Assembly: GCF_009759665.1 (NCBI RefSeq)
Contig: NZ_WQNE01000002.1
Location: forward strand, 1 to 64,000
Length of the DNA: 64,000 nucleotides
Source of the DNA: Bradyrhizobium cajani
GTDB taxonomy: Bacteria > Pseudomonadota > Alphaproteobacteria > Rhizobiales > Xanthobacteraceae
Direction: 5' to 3'
Below, one piece after another: positions 43,003 to 51,739 of this stretch. Both the position numbers and the translations under genes were made by a program. The notes under the pieces are model-generated. The model made no database searches and had not been told where the DNA came from. It worked only from the letters and a program-made list of their open reading frames with translations. How positions within the stretch are numbered: the stretch's first letter is position 1; the number at the start of each line of letters is the position of its first letter.

Positions 43003-43929
43003 TCAATAGCCACGCGTACGGTCGACGCGCCCCGGCAGCTCTTCGCCGCGACGGTGGCGTGCAATGACGTCGAGCACGAAATCGACGGCCGTGTCCGGCG
43101 TCGTCATGCTGGCATTGTGCGGCGTCAGCAGGATGCGCGGGTGGCTCCAGAACGGATGGCCGGCCGGAAGCGGCTCGGGATCGGTGACGTCGAGCACCGC
43201 ACCCGAGAGCGCGCCGCTGTCGAGGGCCGCGAGAAAATCGGCTTCGACGAGATGCGGGCCACGCCCCACATTGACGAGCCCGGCGCCCCGCGGCAGTCGC
43301 GCGAACAGGTCGGCATTGAGAATGCCGCGGGTCTCGTCGGTCAGCGGCAGCAGGCAGACAAGAACGTCGGTCTGCGACAGGAAATCCGGCAGCGACTCCA
43401 CACCCGAATAGCAGGTGACGCCCGCGATCGCGCGCGGCGAACGGTTCCAGCCGAGCAGCGGAAAGCCGAACGCCTTGAGGCGTTCGACCACGGCCTGGCC
43501 GAGCTGGCCGAGCCCCATCACACCGACACGCCGCCGCTTCGCCGGCGTGATCCGGATCTCGCGCCAGACCTGCTCCCTCTGCTGGGCGATGAAGTGCAGG
43601 AGATCGCGATGCAGCGCGAGCACAGCCGTGGTGACATATTCGACCATGGTCTCGGCGATGCCGGGCTCCAGCATGCGAACGAGCGGAATGTGCGCCGGGA
43701 GTTTGGTCGCGTCGAACTGATCGACGCCGGCGCCGACCGAGAAGACCAGCTCGAGATTCGGGAACGCCGTCGCGATGTCATCGGGCGGCACCCACGCCAC
43801 CAGATAGCGCACCTCGGCGGGATCACCGATGTCGGGCCAGAGCCGGAACGGCACGTCAGGCGCGCGCTCCGCGAAGAAGCGGGCCCACTCCGCGCCGCGC
43901 ACCATGTTGGCCTTGTACAGAACCGTCAT
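43003..43929 (-). CDS. Glyoxylate/hydroxypyruvate reductase A-like 2-hydroxyacid dehydrogenase
   Basis: A 308-residue NAD(P)-dependent enzyme of the GhrA type. The N-terminal domain contains FSVGAGVDQFDATKLP. GLGQLGQAVVERL is the nucleotide loop, followed by WNRSPRAIAG, where the Arg/Ser suggests NADP preference. The catalytic Arg is in VNVGRGPHLVEADF and the His in LTPHNASMTTP. The family reduces glyoxylate or other 2-oxoacids. Here it lies 13 bases after a FAD oxidoreductase that would make a 2-oxoacid, so it may reduce that product. Confidence 0.9.
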   Translation of the reverse strand: MTVLYKANMVRGAEWARFFAERAPDVPFRLWPDIGDPAEVRYLVAWVPPDDIATAFPNLELVFSVGAGVDQFDATKLPAHIPLVRMLEPGIAETMVEYVTTAVLALHRDLLHFIAQQREQVWREIRITPAKRRRVGVMGLGQLGQAVVERLKAFGFPLLGWNRSPRAIAGVTCYSGVESLPDFLSQTDVLVCLLPLTDETRGILNADLFARLPRGAGLVNVGRGPHLVEADFLAALDSGALSGAVLDVTDPEPLPAGHPFWSHPRILLTPHNASMTTPDTAVDFVLDVIARHRRGEELPGRVDRTRGY

Positions 43930-43942
43930 ACGGCCAAGGCTC

Positions 43943-45271
43943 TCAGAACGGGCTGACCGGCGCCAGGCGCCGGCCGTCGATCATGCGCTTGTGGCTGTAG
44001 GCGACCGGGTCGACCAGCGGCGTCGAGCCGGTGACGATGTCGGCGGCGAGCTTGCCGGCCGCGGGGCCGATGCCGAAACCATGGCCGGAGAAGCCGGTGG
44101 CGAGGAAGAAGCCCGGCAGCGCATCGACCGGCGAGATCACCGGGATCGTGTCCGGTGTGCAGTCGATCGTGCCACCCCAGGCTTCCGCGATCTCGATATC
44201 CTTCAATTCCGGGTTCGACTTGATCAGCGACGCGAGCGCCGCATTGACCAGCGACATGTCGGGCGCCGGATCGCGCACGCGCTCGGCCTCGAACGGCGAC
44301 GGCTTGTCGAAGCTCCAGCTGGTGCCGCGCATGATCTGATCGAAGAACGACTTGCCGAACGACAGCTTCAATCCGTTCTTGCGATGCTGGTAGGTCGGCC
44401 AGAAGGTGCGGGCGTAACGAAACAGGTCGGGCGACAGCTCGACTGTGCCGCGATTGCGCAGCGCCAGCGTGAAACCGCCGTCGAGGCGGCGGCGGATACA
44501 GTAGAAGTCGGTGCCGAGCGCGCCCGAGGTGATCTCCGGCCCCGGCGTGGTCCGGCATGCGGTGGCATTGACGAGGCCGATCGGCAGCTCGATGCCGTGG
44601 CGGCGGCAGAACAGCGACGACCATGCGCCGCCCGACAGCAGCACCGATTGCGTGCGAATGGTGCCCTTCTCGGTGACGACGGCGCTGACCCTTCCGCCTT
44701 GCGTCTCCAGCCCGCGCGCGGCGCAGCCCTGATGGATGGTGACGCCGTGTTTTCGCGCGGCCGTGGCGAGCGCCGGCACCGCCATCGAGGGCTCGGCACG
44801 GCCGTCGCTCGGCGTGTGCAGGCCGCCGACCCATTGGTCGGCATTGCCGGGCATGCGCTCGGCAATCTCCGCAGGCGTCAGGATGGAAGAGTGCACCTGC
44901 TGCTCGCGTGCGATCGCCGCCCATCGCTCCCAGCCGGTGAGCTCGTCCTTGCTCTTGGTCAGGAACAGCACACCGGTGCGGCGGAAGCCGGCATCGACAC
45001 CTGCGTCGTTCTGCATGTCCTCCCACAGCCGCAGCGCCTCGCGGGCGAGCGGGATCTCCTCGCGGGCGCGGCCCTGCTGGCGGCACCAGCCCCAATTGCG
45101 GCTCGACTGCTCGCCGCCGACATGCCCCTTCTCGACCAGCGCGACGGAAAGGCCCTTCTTCGCCAGATGATACGCCGCCGACACGCCGATCACACCGCCG
45201 CCGATGACGACGACGTCCGCCTGCGCCGGGAGGCGTTCATCGCTATTTATACGGTTGAGCGGCGGGGACAT
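43943..45271 (-). CDS. FAD-dependent oxidoreductase (DadA/DAO-like, amino acid or opine oxidation)
   Basis: The 442-residue protein begins with an FAD loop (DVVVIGGGVIGVSAAYHLAK) followed by GHVGGEQSSRNWGWCRQQGR, a segment typical of the DAO-fold dehydrogenases. The C-terminal GFSGHGFGIGPAAGKLAADI binds FAD near the catalytic site. Substrates in this family include D-amino acids, sarcosine-type and opine-type N-substituted amino acids. No leader peptide or membrane helix is visible. It lies inside the peptide-type ABC gene run, which suggests it oxidises the imported compound. Confidence 0.9.
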   Translation of the reverse strand: MSPPLNRINSDERLPAQADVVVIGGGVIGVSAAYHLAKKGLSVALVEKGHVGGEQSSRNWGWCRQQGRAREEIPLAREALRLWEDMQNDAGVDAGFRRTGVLFLTKSKDELTGWERWAAIAREQQVHSSILTPAEIAERMPGNADQWVGGLHTPSDGRAEPSMAVPALATAARKHGVTIHQGCAARGLETQGGRVSAVVTEKGTIRTQSVLLSGGAWSSLFCRRHGIELPIGLVNATACRTTPGPEITSGALGTDFYCIRRRLDGGFTLALRNRGTVELSPDLFRYARTFWPTYQHRKNGLKLSFGKSFFDQIMRGTSWSFDKPSPFEAERVRDPAPDMSLVNAALASLIKSNPELKDIEIAEAWGGTIDCTPDTIPVISPVDALPGFFLATGFSGHGFGIGPAAGKLAADIVTGSTPLVDPVAYSHKRMIDGRRLAPVSPF

Positions 45272-45314
45272 GGGGCACTCCAGATATTCAGTTCGATCGA
45301 AGCGGGTTTTCTCG

Positions 45315-46190
45315 TCACGGGATGTTCATCCGCGGATCGAGCGCATCGCGCAGGCCGTCACCGAGGAAGTTGAAGCTCGTCACCGCCAGCGTGATGGCGA
45401 CGCCCGGCGCGATCGCAAGCCACGGCGCGCTGGCGAGATAGATCTGCGCATTGTTGAGCATGTTGCCCAGGCTCGCGGCCGGCGGCTGGATGCCGTAGCC
45501 GAGATAGCTGAGATAGGATTCCAGCAGGATCGCCTTGGCGACGTTCAGCGTCGCCGCCACCACAATCGGCGCGATCGCATTGGGCACGAGCTCGCGGAAC
45601 ATGATCCGCAGGTTCGACGAGCCGAAGGCGAGCGCGGCGACCGCAAACTCGCGCTCGCGCAGCGAGCGCACCTGGGCCTCGACCACGCGGGCCACCCACA
45701 TCCAGGCAGTCGCCGCGATCAGCACGGTGGTGGTGACGAGACCAGGCTCGGTGAGCGCCGCCAGCGCGATCAGCAGAAAGATCGTCGGAAAGCACAGCAC
45801 GGCATCGACGAGCCGCATCAGCACCGCACCGACCACGCCGCCATAGAAGCCGGCGAAGGCGCCGACCACGATGCCGACCGCCATCGCGATCACCATCGCG
45901 ACGATGCCGATCGAAAGCGAGACACGCGCGCCCATCATCAGCCGCGCCAGCACGTCGCGGCCGAGTTCGTCCGTGCCGAGAATGTGCGCGCCGGACAGCG
46001 GCGGCGCGAACCGCTTCATGACGTCGATATAGGTGTCGTCGAACGGCAGGAGATAGGGACCGAACGCCGAGCCGAGGACGAGAACCAGGATGATCACCGC
46101 GCCCGCGAGTGCGAGGCGATGGCGGCGGAAGCGCCGCCAGGCGGCCTGGCCGGGCGCGAGCTGGACGGTGGAGAGAGCCGCAGTTGCCAT
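45315..46190 (-). CDS. ABC transporter permease (DppC type)
   Basis: The 291-residue protein has an N-terminal helix (LALAGAVIILVLVLGSAFGP). The dipeptide permease signature LGTDELGRDVLARLMMGARV lies in the periplasmic part. The binding-protein-dependent EAA loop follows (EREFAVAALAFGSSNLRIM), then further helices and the C-terminal SFNFLGDGLRDALDPRMNIP typical of DppC. It forms the membrane channel with DppB. The start ATG 46190 lies 2 bases after the stop of the upstream permease gene, so translation is likely coupled. Confidence 0.93.
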   Translation of the reverse strand: MATAALSTVQLAPGQAAWRRFRRHRLALAGAVIILVLVLGSAFGPYLLPFDDTYIDVMKRFAPPLSGAHILGTDELGRDVLARLMMGARVSLSIGIVAMVIAMAVGIVVGAFAGFYGGVVGAVLMRLVDAVLCFPTIFLLIALAALTEPGLVTTTVLIAATAWMWVARVVEAQVRSLREREFAVAALAFGSSNLRIMFRELVPNAIAPIVVAATLNVAKAILLESYLSYLGYGIQPPAASLGNMLNNAQIYLASAPWLAIAPGVAITLAVTSFNFLGDGLRDALDPRMNIP

Positions 46191-46192
46191 TC

Positions 46193-47143
46193 CTAGCCCA
46201 CCCGGATGCGCGGATCGACGACGGCATAGAAGATGTCGGCGAGCAGCGAGCCGATCAGCACCATGGTCGCCGAGAACATCAAAATGCCCATCACCACCGG
46301 ATAGTCGCGATAGCCGATGGAATCGAGGAACAGGCGCCCCATGCCGGGCCAGGTGAACACGGTCTCGGCCACCAGCGCGCCGCCGAGCAGCGTCGGAAGC
46401 TGAAGGCCGGCCACCGTGATCATCGGCAGCAACGCGTTGCGCAAGGCGTGCACGGTGAGGATGCGCCATTCCGGCATGCCCTTGGCGCGCGCCGTGCGGA
46501 TGTAATCCTGGTTGATGACCTCGAGCATCGAGGAGCGCATGAAGCGCCCCCACATCGCGGTCTCAACCAGCGCCAGCACCAGCGCCGGCGCGATCAAATG
46601 ATGCAGCAGGTCGAGCAAGGAGCCGTCGCCGACGGTGTGCCGGTTGCCGGCCGGCAGCCAGCCGAGCTTCACCGAGAACACGTAGATGGTGACGAGCCCG
46701 AACCAGAAGGTCGGGATCGACAGCGCGATCATGGCGCCGACGGTCGCGAGCGTGTCGAACAGCGAATAGCGGCGCAACGCCCCTAATATGCCGATCCAGC
46801 AGCCGAGCAGGACCGCAATGATGGTCGCCGTGGCCATCAGCTCCAGCGTGGCGCCGAGATGCGAGGAGATCACCGACAGCACTGCCTCGCCGTCGCGATA
46901 GGACTTGCCCCAATCGCCCTTCAGCATGCGGCCGAACCAGTCGAGATACTGGATCGGCAGCGGGCGATCGAGCCCGAGCTGCTTGGTGACGCGGTCGAGG
47001 TCCTCCTGCGTCATCTGCGCGGAGGCTGCGAATTGCGAGAGCGGACCGCCGGGCGCCAGATGCAGGATGGCGAAGCCGATCGCCGAGACGATCACAAGCA
47101 GCATGATCGCCTGCGCCAGGCGGTTGACGACGTAACGGGCCAT
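46193..47143 (-). CDS. ABC transporter permease (DppB type)
   Basis: A 316-residue permease. The N-terminus ARYVVNRLAQAIMLLVIVSA is followed by a periplasmic domain (LGLDRPLPIQYLDWFGRMLK). Five further helices and the EAA motif region (VINQDYIRTARAKGMPEWRI) follow. The C-terminal YAVVDPRIRVG is the hallmark of DppB-type permeases. It pairs with the DppC homologue encoded immediately downstream and the solute-binding protein encoded upstream. Confidence 0.94.
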   Translation of the reverse strand: MARYVVNRLAQAIMLLVIVSAIGFAILHLAPGGPLSQFAASAQMTQEDLDRVTKQLGLDRPLPIQYLDWFGRMLKGDWGKSYRDGEAVLSVISSHLGATLELMATATIIAVLLGCWIGILGALRRYSLFDTLATVGAMIALSIPTFWFGLVTIYVFSVKLGWLPAGNRHTVGDGSLLDLLHHLIAPALVLALVETAMWGRFMRSSMLEVINQDYIRTARAKGMPEWRILTVHALRNALLPMITVAGLQLPTLLGGALVAETVFTWPGMGRLFLDSIGYRDYPVVMGILMFSATMVLIGSLLADIFYAVVDPRIRVG

Positions 47144-47170
47144 CTCAGACGATCCCGCACACCGGCCGCA

Positions 47171-48862
47171 TCAGGCCCAGTACCATTCGCGGACGTTCCA
47201 GCAATTGATCGACGTGTTGATGTTGGGGCGGAAGCCCTGGAGCCCTTCCTTCACGCCTTCGGCGATGAAGCCCTGGAACATCGGCAGGATCGCGAGATCG
47301 CTCCGGATCAGCTTTTGCAGATCGCCATAGGTGGTCTTGCGCTGCCCCAGGTCGAACTGCTTTGCGCCTTCGGCGAGGAGACGGTCGGCATCCGGGCTCT
47401 TGTACTGATAGGTGTTGTAGCCGCGGCCGCCCTTGGCAGGAATGGCGCCGGAGCCGAAGCGCGGCGTCACGTCGGGATCGCTGCCGAGCATGAAGTTCAC
47501 CGACACCAGCACCGAGTTGAATTTCGACTGCTGCCAGAAATCGCCCCAGATCACCGCCGCCGGCATGTTGTTGACGCGCATCGCAGCGCCGATCGCGCGC
47601 CAGTCCTGGATCAGCAGCTGCTGGGTCTGCTCGCGCACCGCGTTGCCCGACGTCGTCGAGTTGGTGAATTCGAGCTTGACGCCGCCCTTCTCGCGAATGC
47701 CTCCGGAGCCGCGAACCCATCCCGCCGCATCGAGCAGCGCGTTGGCCTTGGCGGGATCATATTTGTGCTGCGGCAGGCCCTTCTGGAACGACCACGCCTG
47801 CTGCGGCACGAAGCTCTCGGTCTGTGTCGGCAGGCCGTAATAGAGCGCGTCGATGATCGCCTGCTTGTTGATGGCGAGGTAGAGCGCCTCGCGCACCGCG
47901 CGGTCGGCGAAGGGACCGAACTCCAGGTTGGGCGCGATATGCTCCACCGAGGACGTCGCGGAGACGAAGATCTTGCGGCCCTTCAACGTCTTCGCCTCCT
48001 GCACGAAGTTCGGCAGGATGCCTTGCAGGCCGGTGTAGTCGACCTGGCCGGTGCGGAACTGGGTGTAGAGCACGGTGAGGTCGGGAATGTATTTGAAGAC
48101 CACGCGTTCGACGTACGGCCCCTTGCCGTGATAGCCGGTGTGCGCATTGAGCAGGATGTGGTCGCCGGGCACGCGCTCGCCCCAGCGGAACGGCCCGGTG
48201 CCGACGGGCGCGTTGTGGAACGGCGAGGCGTTCGGATCAGGAACCTTCTCCAGGATGTGCTTGGGCACGATGAAGGTCAGCGATCCCAGGATCGACATGT
48301 AGGGCGAATAGGGCGCTTCCATTCGCCAGTGGATCTCGTCCGCCGCCACGACCTTGATGTCCTTGACGAGGCTATGGCCGACGCGGCTGCGCGCGCGGAA
48401 ATCGGAATTGTTGATCAGCTCGAGCGAGAACTTGACGTCGTCGGCCGTGAACGGCGTGCCGTCGTGCCACTTCACGTCGCTGCGCAGCTTGATCTTCCAG
48501 GTCAGGCCGTCGGCCGACAGCCCGCCATTCTCGATGGTCGGGACTTCGCGGGCGAGATCGGGAACGAAATTGCCCTCGGGATCGATGTACCAGAGCAGCG
48601 AGAACACCTGCCACCAGATGCCCTGATCGACCTCGATGCCGGGCATCAGCGGGTGGAAGACGGTCGGCTCCTGCGACAGTGCCGCGATCACCTGGCCGCG
48701 CGGCTTGTCCGGCGGATTGGTCGGGCGTTCGGTCTGGGCGAAGGCGTTGCCTGCAAGGGTCCATCCCGCCGCGGCGCCGGCGCCGAGCTGAAAGAACTGA
48801 CGACGATTCGGAATACCGAGATACACTGCCCCAACGCCGAACTTGCCGGTGTCGCCTGCCAT
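47171..48862 (-). CDS. Tat-exported ABC solute-binding protein, family 5 (peptide/opine)
   Basis: The 563-residue protein has a twin-arginine signal (NRRQFFQLGAGAAAGWTLAG) instead of a Sec signal. The SBP_bac_5 body follows: LTWKIKLRSDVKWHDGTPFTADDVKFSLE is the family signature, and VGTGPFRWGERVPGDHILL and LDAAGWVRGSGGIREKGGVK are further landmarks. It binds a peptide- or opine-like ligand in the periplasm and delivers it to the permeases. ATG 48862 follows GGAGAG; longer starts to 48973 lack one. It is the first gene of the run and is divergent from the XRE-cupin regulator. Confidence 0.92.
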   Translation of the reverse strand: MAGDTGKFGVGAVYLGIPNRRQFFQLGAGAAAGWTLAGNAFAQTERPTNPPDKPRGQVIAALSQEPTVFHPLMPGIEVDQGIWWQVFSLLWYIDPEGNFVPDLAREVPTIENGGLSADGLTWKIKLRSDVKWHDGTPFTADDVKFSLELINNSDFRARSRVGHSLVKDIKVVAADEIHWRMEAPYSPYMSILGSLTFIVPKHILEKVPDPNASPFHNAPVGTGPFRWGERVPGDHILLNAHTGYHGKGPYVERVVFKYIPDLTVLYTQFRTGQVDYTGLQGILPNFVQEAKTLKGRKIFVSATSSVEHIAPNLEFGPFADRAVREALYLAINKQAIIDALYYGLPTQTESFVPQQAWSFQKGLPQHKYDPAKANALLDAAGWVRGSGGIREKGGVKLEFTNSTTSGNAVREQTQQLLIQDWRAIGAAMRVNNMPAAVIWGDFWQQSKFNSVLVSVNFMLGSDPDVTPRFGSGAIPAKGGRGYNTYQYKSPDADRLLAEGAKQFDLGQRKTTYGDLQKLIRSDLAILPMFQGFIAEGVKEGLQGFRPNINTSINCWNVREWYWA

Positions 48863-48935
48863 GATCCACTCTCCGTTGTCGCACACGGCACCTCTCCCGC
48901 GCCCCCGTAACCCCGGCAAAGGGACAGGAGTGGGC

Positions 48936-48967
48936 TTTAGTGCTTCTAAATTTTTCAGCCAAAATTT
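48936..48967. promoter_or_regulatory. AT-rich dyads: candidate operator for the XRE-cupin regulator
   Basis: TTTAGTGCTTCTAAA (48936-48950) and the perfect AAATTTTTCAGCCAAAATTT (48948-48967, arms AAATTTT/AAAATTT) overlap in the middle of the 218-bp divergent spacer. They lie between the solute-binding-protein start (48862) and the regulator start (49081). XRE proteins usually bind short dyads near their own promoter. Confidence 0.5.
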
Positions 48968-49080
48968 CATCATGACTAAATACAGCTGTCAATCACCTTG
49001 CTAGGATGCGCAATCTTTTCACTCTGACTGAAGCTCCGGACGATGCGGTCCGGCGGCGAGACGATGCATGGGAGTGCGAC

Positions 49081-49713
49081 ATGAACGGTCGCGGCGATAC
49101 CAACGGCACGAAGGACGCTCCAACGATCGAGACCGACGATGCGGTCGACCAGCGCCTCGGCGAAACCGTGCGGCTGCTGCGTCAGCGCGCCGGCCTCTCG
49201 ATCCAGGACGTCGCCAACAAGACCGGCCTCTCCACCGGAATGATCAGCCAGCTCGAACGCGCGCGCGCCATGCCGTCGATCCGCACGCTGCGCCTGCTCA
49301 GCATCGCGCTCGACGTTCCCATCTCGTATTTCTTCGAGACCAGCGATCCCGCCGACGTGCAGCGCTACATCGTGCGCAAGAACAACCGCCGCCTGCTGCG
49401 GCTCACCGCCAGCGGCGTGGTCAAGGAAGCGCTCACGCCTGATGGCAAAGGCCAGCTCGAGCTCTACGAGCTCACGCTCAATCCCGGCGCCTCCTCCGGC
49501 ACCGACTTCCTGCAGCACACCGGCGAGAAGGCCGGCTACATCCTGTCGGGCAGCCTGCGGCTGTGGCTGGACAACCAGGCCCATCGGCTCGAGGCCGGCG
49601 ACAGCTTCCGCTTTCCGAGCATCGTGCCGCACATGTTCGACAATCCGACCCAGCAGGTGGCGCGCGCCATCTGGGTGACGACGCTGCACCAGACCGTTTC
49701 GCCGGCAGGTTGA
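49081..49713 (+). CDS. XRE-family transcriptional regulator with C-terminal cupin domain
   Basis: The 210-residue protein has an XRE helix-turn-helix (LGETVRLLRQRAGLSIQDVA...GLSTGMISQLERA) at about residues 26-80. A cupin domain lies at about 100-205, where TGEKAGYILSGSLRLWLDNQ and DSFRFPSIVPHMFDNPTQ form the barrel. Members sense a small ligand in the cupin pocket and control adjacent catabolic or transporter genes. The ATG at 49081 has GGGAGTGCGAC upstream; a longer frame is unsupported. Its divergent placement suggests it controls the transporter run. Confidence 0.92.
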   Translation: MNGRGDTNGTKDAPTIETDDAVDQRLGETVRLLRQRAGLSIQDVANKTGLSTGMISQLERARAMPSIRTLRLLSIALDVPISYFFETSDPADVQRYIVRKNNRRLLRLTASGVVKEALTPDGKGQLELYELTLNPGASSGTDFLQHTGEKAGYILSGSLRLWLDNQAHRLEAGDSFRFPSIVPHMFDNPTQQVARAIWVTTLHQTVSPAG

Positions 49714-49866
49714 ATCCCTCGAGATTTGTTTCCGGCGTCGCCCGCCGGGCCGCAGTACGGAAATTGACCCTCGACGGAGACGCAGGGAGCTTGTAGCTCA
49801 CATGATGCCGGTCCCCTCAACGGGGCAGCCGGGGCGGTCGGCGGCTGGCGTCTTTGGTGTGAGACC

Positions 49867-51723
49867 ATGAAACTCAGGGGGCTTCTGACACTCGCGATGA
49901 CCGCGCAGGCCGTCGTGACCGCCGCGGCCCTCATCGCCTCCTACGCCGTGTCCGGCAGCGCCGCGCCGTACCGGTTTGGCCTGCCCCAGTTGATCGCTTT
50001 GCTGGCGAGCGGTGTCGTTGCCGTACTGCTCGCGCGCCTGTGCACACGCACGATCGACGCCGGGCAAGCCGCCGATCAGGCCAGGGCCAGCACCGCCCCC
50101 GCGCAGATGACGCAAGCCGTCATCAAGACCGCGCTCGACGCCTTCATCCAGACCGACCAGACCGGCAGCGTTCTGGAGTGGAGCTTTCAGGCCGAGGCCC
50201 TGACCGGGTGGACCAGGCAGGAGGCCGTCGGCACCGATGTCGTCGACCTCGTCGTTGCCGAGCCGCTTCGCGCCGGCTTCAGGCAACGCATGATGCGGCT
50301 CGTGCCGGAATTGTCGGATACGCCGGCCGGCGCGCGCTTCGAAGTGACCTTGATCCACAGGAACGGCGATCGGATCCTGACCGAGGCGTCCAGCACGGCG
50401 CTGCGGCTGGGAGAGCGCACCATAGTCAACACCTTTGTCAGGGACATCACCCAGAAGCGCGCCGCCGAGGAGCAGTTGATCCAGGCCCAGAAGATGGAGG
50501 CGGTCGGCCAGCTCACCGGCGGCATCGCGCACGAATTCAACAACATGCTCACCGTGATCACGGGCACGATCGAGATCCTCGCCGACGCCGTGAAGGACAA
50601 CCCGCCACTCGCGACCATCACCAAGCTGATCAGCGAGGCGGCCGATCGCGGCGCCGCGCTGACGTCCAGCCTGCTCTCCTTTGCGCGCAAGCAGGCGCTC
50701 CAGCCGGCCGAGATCGACGTCAACGAGCTCATCGAGGAGCTGACAAAGCTGCTGCTGGCAACCTTCGACAAGAAGATCGGGATCGTGACCAGGTTCGACG
50801 GCAACGTCTGGCTCGCCTACGCCGACCGCGGCCAACTGAGCTCGGCGCTGCTCAACCTCGCGATCAACGCCCGCGATGCGATGCTGGACGGCGGCAAGCT
50901 CACGCTGACGACGCGCAACGTCGTGTTCGGTGTGCGCGAGGCTTTGGCGGTGGGTGCCGGCTACGCCGGCGACTATGTCGAGATCGAGATCGCCGATTCC
51001 GGCACGGGCATCCCGCCTCCCCTTCTGGCGCGGATCTTCGATCCGTTCTTCTCGACCAAAGAGATCGGCAAGGGCACGGGGCTCGGGCTCAGCATGGTGT
51101 TCGGCTTCGTCAAGCAATCCGGCGGCGGCATCAAGGTCGCTTCCGAGGAAGGCCGCGGCACGACTTTCACGATCTACCTGCCGAAGGCCGAGACCAGCAC
51201 GCTGCGTCCGACCGGCTATGACGATCGCAAGATCGTCGGAGGTCAGGAAATCATCCTTTGCGTCGAGGACGACCGCGATGTCCGCCAATACGTCACGGTC
51301 CAGCTCGAGAGCCTCGGCTACAAGGTCGTCCCTGCCGCCAACGCGACTGAGGCGCTGGACATCGCGGCCGAAGGCACCGCGTTCGACCTGCTCTTCACCG
51401 ACATCGTCATGGCCGGCGGCATGAATGGGCGCGAGCTCGCCGAGCAGATTGTGGCCGCGCGGCCGTCCCTGCGGGTCCTGTTCACCTCGGGATACGCCTA
51501 CGACTCGCTCCATGCGCAGGGCCGCGCCACGATGGGTGCGCCGTTGCTGCGAAAGCCCTACCGCAAGGCCGAGCTCGCGCGCATGCTGCGCCGCTGCCTC
51601 GACACCGCGGTCGATTCCGTCGGCGACCCGATCCCGACGCCGTATTCGGTGCAGGCCGATGTCGAGCGCTTCTTGCGCAAGCAGGCATCCGAAGATGACG
51701 GTGCAACGCGATTGCGAAAATAG
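49867..51723 (+). CDS. Hybrid sensor histidine kinase with receiver domain
   Basis: The 618-residue protein has two N-terminal helices (LLTLAMTAQAVVTAAALIAS and LPQLIALLASGVVAVLLARL) and a PAS domain at about 82-195. The HisKA domain carries His222 in GGIAHEFNN. The HATPase domain includes NLAINARDAMLDGG, DSGTGIP and GTGLGLSMVFGF. The C-terminal receiver has Asp512 in LLFTDIVMAGG. It autophosphorylates and passes phosphate to its own receiver; no response regulator with an output domain lies next to it. The ribosome site is weak. It is convergent with the AraC gene 16 bases away. Confidence 0.93.
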   Translation: MKLRGLLTLAMTAQAVVTAAALIASYAVSGSAAPYRFGLPQLIALLASGVVAVLLARLCTRTIDAGQAADQARASTAPAQMTQAVIKTALDAFIQTDQTGSVLEWSFQAEALTGWTRQEAVGTDVVDLVVAEPLRAGFRQRMMRLVPELSDTPAGARFEVTLIHRNGDRILTEASSTALRLGERTIVNTFVRDITQKRAAEEQLIQAQKMEAVGQLTGGIAHEFNNMLTVITGTIEILADAVKDNPPLATITKLISEAADRGAALTSSLLSFARKQALQPAEIDVNELIEELTKLLLATFDKKIGIVTRFDGNVWLAYADRGQLSSALLNLAINARDAMLDGGKLTLTTRNVVFGVREALAVGAGYAGDYVEIEIADSGTGIPPPLLARIFDPFFSTKEIGKGTGLGLSMVFGFVKQSGGGIKVASEEGRGTTFTIYLPKAETSTLRPTGYDDRKIVGGQEIILCVEDDRDVRQYVTVQLESLGYKVVPAANATEALDIAAEGTAFDLLFTDIVMAGGMNGRELAEQIVAARPSLRVLFTSGYAYDSLHAQGRATMGAPLLRKPYRKAELARMLRRCLDTAVDSVGDPIPTPYSVQADVERFLRKQASEDDGATRLRK

Positions 51724-51739
51724 GCTTGGCCGATTTCCG

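Noticed and set aside
46859..48910. A 683-codon plus-strand open frame opposite the solute-binding protein
   Set aside because: It is antisense to a gene with strong family motifs, with no independent start or domain.
48936..48950. TTTAGTGCTTCTAAA considered as an Irr box
   Set aside because: It is 15 bases with an N5 centre and lacks two bases of the 7-3-7 frame. It was kept only as part of the candidate operator.
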